64,000 bases of DNA from positions 1 through 64,000 of the forward strand of contig CAZMOK010000007.1 of NCBI GenBank assembly GCA_964567785.1. The letters run 5' to 3'. A program made the translations under genes and the position numbers. The notes under the pieces are model-generated. The model had not been told where the DNA came from and searched no databases. It saw only the letters and a list, made by a program, of their open reading frames with translations. The stretch is from CAZMOK01 sp964567785. Its GTDB lineage: Bacteria; Bacteroidota; Bacteroidia; Bacteroidales; JAGOPY01. Positions 59,868 through 64,000 of the stretch are shown one piece after another. Positions within the stretch are counted from its first letter, which is position 1. Every line of letters starts with the position of its first letter.

Positions 59868-60196
59868 AACAAACTGATTTAATGCTAGATATGTATACGA
59901 GTTATGGTGAAATAAACTGGAACGAAATTAATAAAATCTATCCAGTATGTCTGTTCTATTGTTACAAAAATAACACGTACGTTCTTATTTATAATGAGTT
60001 TAGATTCAATAGTTTATTATTGATATCGTTGATGCTCAAGAATATAGGAAAAGCCTTTGAACCTACGCTCAAAACGAAAGTCTTAACCTGATTTTACTGA
60101 AGAAATTGGAAAACCGTATTTGTGTATTAAGCCGCCTTTATATATTTTTACCGAATAGATTTTGAAAAACAGAGTGTAAATTATAAAAGGCTTAAC
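59868..60196. promoter_or_regulatory. 329-nt divergent control region between PFOR and the DHOD-like gene
   Basis: AT-rich, no convincing gene. It contains the palindrome at 59959-59976 with an embedded TATTTTTG (-7 type) toward PFOR. Toward the DHOD-like gene there is only TAGATTTTG near 60156, one base too long for the consensus. Confidence 0.55.
59959..59976. promoter_or_regulatory. Palindromic operator of PFOR, identical core to the molybdoenzyme operator
   Basis: TTGTTA-CAAAAA-TAACAC; its inner TGTTACAAAAATAACA is the same 16 bases as at 27864-27879. The minus strand reads TATTTTTG inside it (59972 to 59965), a -7 element for PFOR with a leader of about 98 nt, so a bound protein would block RNA polymerase. 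Confidence 0.65.
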
Positions 60197-61210
60197 ATGG
60201 ACCTGACAACAAATTACCTGGGTTTAAAACTCAAGAATCCCATAATAATTGGGGCGAGCAATCTCGTAACAGATATAAATTTTGTTAAAAAGCTGGAAGA
60301 AGCAGGAGCTGCTGCCATTGTATATAAGTCACTTTTTGAGGAGCAGATCCAGCTCGAAAACCTTGAGCACCATCAAAGTTCGGAAGATTATGGTGACCGT
60401 CATCCGGAAATGTCTTCTTCAATGCTTCCCAATATTGAGCATGCCGGTCCTGAAGAATTCCTGTTCAATTTCTCTAAACTTAAACAATCGATCAATATTC
60501 CTTTGATTGCCAGCGTTAACGCCGTTTACGACGATACCTGGTACGAGTATGCCAAAAAACTCGAAGATATTGGTGCCGATGCGCTTGAACTAAACTTTTA
60601 TTCTGTACCCAGGGAATTCGATCTTGACGACAATTCCATATTGAAAGAACAGCTTGATACCCTTGAAGGGGTAAAAAAATCTGTTAAAATTCCCGTAAGC
60701 GTTAAATTAAGTGAGTTTTACACCAACCCCCTTTATTGCCTTGGTGAAATGGACAAGGCAGGTGTCAATGGATTTGTGTTGTTCAATCGTTTGTTCCAGC
60801 CTGATATCGATCTGGATAATGAAAAGATGCATTATCCTTATATTCTGAGCAATGAACAGGACAACCGCTTACCCTTGAGATTTGCAGGCCTGCTCTACGA
60901 TAATGTCAAAGCCAGTATTTGCAGCAATACCGGCATTTTAAACGGTAATGATGTAATAAAGATGATACTTGCAGGCGCCGATTGTGTCCAGACAGTAAGC
61001 ACTATCTATAAGCATGGTCCGAAGCAGGTTACAAAAATGCTGGAAGACATTGAAGCATGGATGGATAAAAAGGGCTATTCCAAACTTGATGAGTTCAGGG
61101 GTAAGCTGTCGAGAAAAAATATAAAGGAGCCTTTCGCATACAGGAGGGCGCAATATGTTGACATCCTGATGAGGTCGGAGGAGATCTTCAAAAAATATCC
61201 CCTCATATAA
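60197..61210 (+). CDS. Dihydroorotate dehydrogenase-like flavoprotein
   Basis: A 337-residue TIM-barrel protein beginning MDLTTNYLGLKLKNPIIIGAS, with IPLIASVNAV, ALELNFY, IPVSVKLS and a C-terminal IYKHGPKQV. It lacks the normal DHOD active-site context and is the variant often found next to PFOR genes in Bacteroidota and other anaerobes. Its reaction is unknown; a pyrimidine role is doubtful. Here it is divergent from PFOR, across a region with one clear operator, which suggests shared control. Confidence 0.85.
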   Translation: MDLTTNYLGLKLKNPIIIGASNLVTDINFVKKLEEAGAAAIVYKSLFEEQIQLENLEHHQSSEDYGDRHPEMSSSMLPNIEHAGPEEFLFNFSKLKQSINIPLIASVNAVYDDTWYEYAKKLEDIGADALELNFYSVPREFDLDDNSILKEQLDTLEGVKKSVKIPVSVKLSEFYTNPLYCLGEMDKAGVNGFVLFNRLFQPDIDLDNEKMHYPYILSNEQDNRLPLRFAGLLYDNVKASICSNTGILNGNDVIKMILAGADCVQTVSTIYKHGPKQVTKMLEDIEAWMDKKGYSKLDEFRGKLSRKNIKEPFAYRRAQYVDILMRSEEIFKKYPLI

Positions 61211-61224
61211 TACATCTGCTTAAA

Positions 61225-64000
61225 CTAATTAACTGTTATCTCATCTGCAAAGATCCAGGCTCTGTTGCCTGCACCTTTGTGCCATTCGGGACATACACCA
61301 ATATTCTTGGCAACCACCTTTATATATCTTGAAGTAAGCCTCATGCGTGTCTTTAAATACTCGTGTATTACCGGTTCATTCATTCTTTCAGGCGATCTGT
61401 TCCTTATAATTGCAACTGTCTTGAAATCGTAAGGTTTTTGGGAGACTTCAAAGATCACTTCCTCGGGCTTGAAAATCCAGGAGTCCTGATCTTCGAGGAA
61501 TGATGCCTTAATAGATTTGACCCTCTTTCTCTCGCCTAGGTCTATGATAACCTCCATATCTACGCCATAATACCCCTGCCAGGCACCTGTTCTGAAATTA
61601 TCTGTTCCCCTGATCATATCAACAAGGGCCAAATCTCCGCCACCCGTATACTGGCTGCTGTATGGATTTTTGATCTGTATGGTATAATCATGTGGTAACC
61701 TGAAAAATTCCGCACTGATCACCTTACTTGGGATTTTACCTTGTAAGGTGGCGTAAGTATTGATCTTCACATCCCTGTTTATTGTGATAGAGTCGTTATA
61801 TAAAGGAGAATACCTTCCCGGCATGGTTTTTCCCGTTGAATACCTGATGACCGCCGAATCGTTGATATGGTCGATAGCAAATACCATTCTATCCCTGAAT
61901 ATCCTGTTATCAGTCCTGATGAAAGGAACAGGCGTAATCAGGTGATCATCGATAACTGAAACAGGCCTGTCTTCCGGATTGAATCCCCAGTTCCTGTTGG
62001 GGCGGGTTCCCATCAGGAATGTAAGCTTGCTGCCTCCCATGATATCTTCATGAAAGATGTAGCTTTTAGTATACCCCTCACCGTCAAGCTCTGTATCAAT
62101 TATATATTTGTTCTGACTGCTGGTGCCTTTTGCTTCCAGTACGAAATCTTCACCGTTTGGAAGGTGGATCGTTACCTTATTAAACAAGGGACTTCCCAGG
62201 ACATAATAATCCATCCCTGGTGTTACCGGGTAAAAACCCATAGAACTGAACACATACCAGGCCGACATCTGGCCGCAATCTTCATTTCCACAAAGCCCTG
62301 CCGGGCCTTCATGGTAAAGCTCATCCATAATCTGCCTGACAACCTTCTGTGTCTTGAAAGGCTCGCCGATAAAGGAATAAAGATAGGCCATGTGGTGACT
62401 GGGCTCGTTGCCGTGTGCATACTGTCCGATAAGTCCGGTAATATCGGCCTGCTGTCTGCCTGCAAGGTCGGGAGAAGAAGAAAACATTTCGTCGAGCTTC
62501 CTTTCAAAACCCTCATCACCTCCCATCAGATCGACCAGGCCTGAAATATCGTGGGGCACATAGAAAGTGTATTGCCATGTATTGGCCTCGGTAAGCATAA
62601 AATTGACCTCTGTCGGGTCAAATGGGTTTGTAAACGCACCGTTTTTCTTTCCCCTTATGAAACGTGTATCGGGATCGAACAGATTTTTATAGTATTGAGC
62701 CCTTTGAAGGTATTCCCGGTAGCCGTCCTCATCTCCCAATGCTTTGGCCATAATGGCTATACACCAGTCATCATATGCGTATTCAAGGGTTTTCGAAACT
62801 GATTCCCCTTCAACATCTGCGGGTATATAACCATATTTCCTGTAAGCGTTGAGTCCGAAATGATCCTGGCCGGCGCTTTTTTTCATGGCCTCGTATGCCT
62901 TTTCCACATCAAAATCATCTATACCTTTAATATATGCATCGGTAATAACTGGTATGGAATGATAACCGATCATGCAGTTTGTTTCATTTGCAGCCAGTTC
63001 CCACACAGGTAAAAGCCCTCCCTTATCATATATATCCAGCATTGTCTTAATGAAATCCAGGTCCCTTTCAGGCTGCAGAACGGTGTAGAGGGGATGGGCA
63101 GCCCTGTATGTATCCCAAAGTGAGAATACGGTATATATTTCATGACCGGGGTCTTCATGCACCTCAAGGTCATGTCCCCTGTATCTACCATCCACATCGT
63201 TATACAGGTTGGGAGCAAGGAATGAATGATAAAGGGCGGTATAGAAGACGGTTTTCAGGTCATCCCGATCATCTTCAATTTCTATTACCGATAGCTCATC
63301 TTCCCATACTCTCAGGGCATTTCTCTTTATTTTGTCAAAATTCCATCCGGGCATTTCCTCATCAATGTTTCTGGCAGCCCCTTCTTTGCTCACAGCGGAT
63401 ATACCAACTTTAACCAACACTTCATCGTCGCTGTCCTCATTGTAGCTCACCCAACTCTTGACTGAGGTACCGGAAGCCTTCATCAGGCCAGGTATGACCG
63501 AATCATTCACAATGACCCCTGATTCAACAAAAGGTTCTGAGAAAATGGCGTGAAAGAAGACATACTGGTCATCCGACCATCCGTCTGTTCTCCTCATTCC
63601 ATTGATCTCCCGGTCGTTCAGTATTTCAACTTCCAGATCTATTATTCTGTCGCTGGTTATCGATTCCACAAGATCAATTAAAATGTATTTTTTCCGGCCT
63701 TCAGGAAATTCGTATTTATGGAGGCCAACCCTTTCAGTGACAGTGAATGAGGCATGTATCCCATAATCTTTAAGCATTACCGAATAATATCCCGGTTGGG
63801 AACTTTCATCATCATGACTGAACCGTGATCTGTATCCTGTCCCGGGATTTGATTCATCCCCGGGGTTCCACAGCAAATTGCCTGTCATTGGCATGATTCG
63901 TATGTCACCGTAATCCCCGACACCTGTGCCGCTAAGGTGCGTGTGAGAAAACCCCATTATAGTGCTGTCGGAGTAATGATACCCTGAACAACCGTCCCAA
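61225..64000 (-). CDS. GH92 family alpha-mannosidase, N-terminus beyond the window
   Basis: The frame runs to the window edge (WDGCSGYHYSDSTI precedes the first internal Met at 63957), so the true start and signal peptide are missing. Over 920 residues are present. GH92 landmarks: GFSHTHLSGTGVGDYGDI near the start, FSLWDTYRAAHPLYT, and GNEDCGQMSAWYVFSSMGFYPVTPG, where the Glu is the expected general acid. The last ~130 residues look like an F5/8-type C (discoidin) beta-sandwich. GH92 enzymes are calcium-dependent exo-alpha-mannosidases for mannans or N-glycans. Convergent with the DHOD-like gene. Confidence 0.93.
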   Translation of the reverse strand, partial: WDGCSGYHYSDSTIMGFSHTHLSGTGVGDYGDIRIMPMTGNLLWNPGDESNPGTGYRSRFSHDDESSQPGYYSVMLKDYGIHASFTVTERVGLHKYEFPEGRKKYILIDLVESITSDRIIDLEVEILNDREINGMRRTDGWSDDQYVFFHAIFSEPFVESGVIVNDSVIPGLMKASGTSVKSWVSYNEDSDDEVLVKVGISAVSKEGAARNIDEEMPGWNFDKIKRNALRVWEDELSVIEIEDDRDDLKTVFYTALYHSFLAPNLYNDVDGRYRGHDLEVHEDPGHEIYTVFSLWDTYRAAHPLYTVLQPERDLDFIKTMLDIYDKGGLLPVWELAANETNCMIGYHSIPVITDAYIKGIDDFDVEKAYEAMKKSAGQDHFGLNAYRKYGYIPADVEGESVSKTLEYAYDDWCIAIMAKALGDEDGYREYLQRAQYYKNLFDPDTRFIRGKKNGAFTNPFDPTEVNFMLTEANTWQYTFYVPHDISGLVDLMGGDEGFERKLDEMFSSSPDLAGRQQADITGLIGQYAHGNEPSHHMAYLYSFIGEPFKTQKVVRQIMDELYHEGPAGLCGNEDCGQMSAWYVFSSMGFYPVTPGMDYYVLGSPLFNKVTIHLPNGEDFVLEAKGTSSQNKYIIDTELDGEGYTKSYIFHEDIMGGSKLTFLMGTRPNRNWGFNPEDRPVSVIDDHLITPVPFIRTDNRIFRDRMVFAIDHINDSAVIRYSTGKTMPGRYSPLYNDSITINRDVKINTYATLQGKIPSKVISAEFFRLPHDYTIQIKNPYSSQYTGGGDLALVDMIRGTDNFRTGAWQGYYGVDMEVIIDLGERKRVKSIKASFLEDQDSWIFKPEEVIFEVSQKPYDFKTVAIIRNRSPERMNEPVIHEYLKTRMRLTSRYIKVVAKNIGVCPEWHKGAGNRAWIFADEITVN

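Noticed and set aside
59882..60091. A 69-codon open frame upstream of the DHOD-like gene
   Set aside because: It runs across the shared operator and AT-rich promoter region, has no family resemblance or ribosome site, and is rich in Asn/Tyr/Leu as expected from random AT-rich DNA.
1..64000. CRISPR arrays, insertion sequences, phage genes, rRNA and tRNA
   Set aside because: I looked for spaced repeats, transposase or integrase motifs and cloverleaf-like sequences in the intergenic spaces and saw none. A tRNA search program was not available.

Overview
The window reads as a chromosomal segment of an anaerobic or facultatively anaerobic member of the Bacteroidota, probably a Bacteroidales or Marinilabiliales relative. 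Evidence: a secreted protease with a type IX secretion C-terminal domain, a carboxypeptidase-regulatory-type TonB receptor, a GH92 mannosidase, a eukaryote-like citrate synthase, many starts without a Shine-Dalgarno sequence, and repeated TAnnTTTG promoter elements. Indolepyruvate and pyruvate:ferredoxin oxidoreductases point to ferredoxin-based anaerobic metabolism. I saw no phage, insertion sequence, CRISPR array, rRNA or tRNA.

Layout. 1-11 kb: envelope M23 peptidase, iorBA, an AcpH-like gene, a cyclic-nucleotide-domain histidine kinase, a yjbQ-gltA-icd cluster, a papain-type peptidase and pssA. 11-15 kb: first sulfur block, with a Crp/Fnr regulator facing a rhodanese lipoprotein, a porin and a secreted two-domain sulfurtransferase. 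15-23 kb: queA, ggt and a 1470-residue T9SS-type subtilisin. 23-36 kb: second, larger sulfur/respiration block, with mobA and a mobB-like gene; a Rieske protein plus a cytochrome b fused to a 12-haem cytochrome c; a PsrABC/PhsABC-type molybdoenzyme; two half-size YeeE/YedE transporters; two membrane-anchored rhodanese-fold proteins; a second Crp/Fnr regulator; a small cysteine-containing membrane protein; tatC. 36-64 kb: mostly housekeeping (queuosine precursor transporter, pdxJ, dtd, an RprXY-like two-component system, an S9 peptidase, a TonB receptor, PspC/LiaF-like proteins, Nif3, lpxK, pnp, lpxH, sppA, acid phosphatase), then a PFOR with a divergent dihydroorotate-dehydrogenase-like gene and a truncated GH92 enzyme.

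How it fits together. The 23-36 kb block looks like a near-complete sulfur respiration or sulfur handling unit: cofactor maturation (mobA/mobB), Tat export (tatC, with a twin-arginine leader on the molybdoenzyme), a quinone-linked molybdoenzyme, a second quinone-linked complex (Rieske/cytochrome b/multihaem c), sulfur-compound membrane transport, periplasmic sulfur-carrier candidates and a local regulator. The most unusual point is that the two anchored rhodanese-fold proteins have no cysteine in the active-site loop. Instead, each carries its only cysteine as the last residue of an identical tail (KKKKTVVEGGC). I infer a mobile C-terminal sulfur-carrying arm. Matching palindromic operators at the molybdoenzyme and PFOR promoters, and related palindromes at both Crp/Fnr genes, suggest one redox or sulfur regulon across the window.
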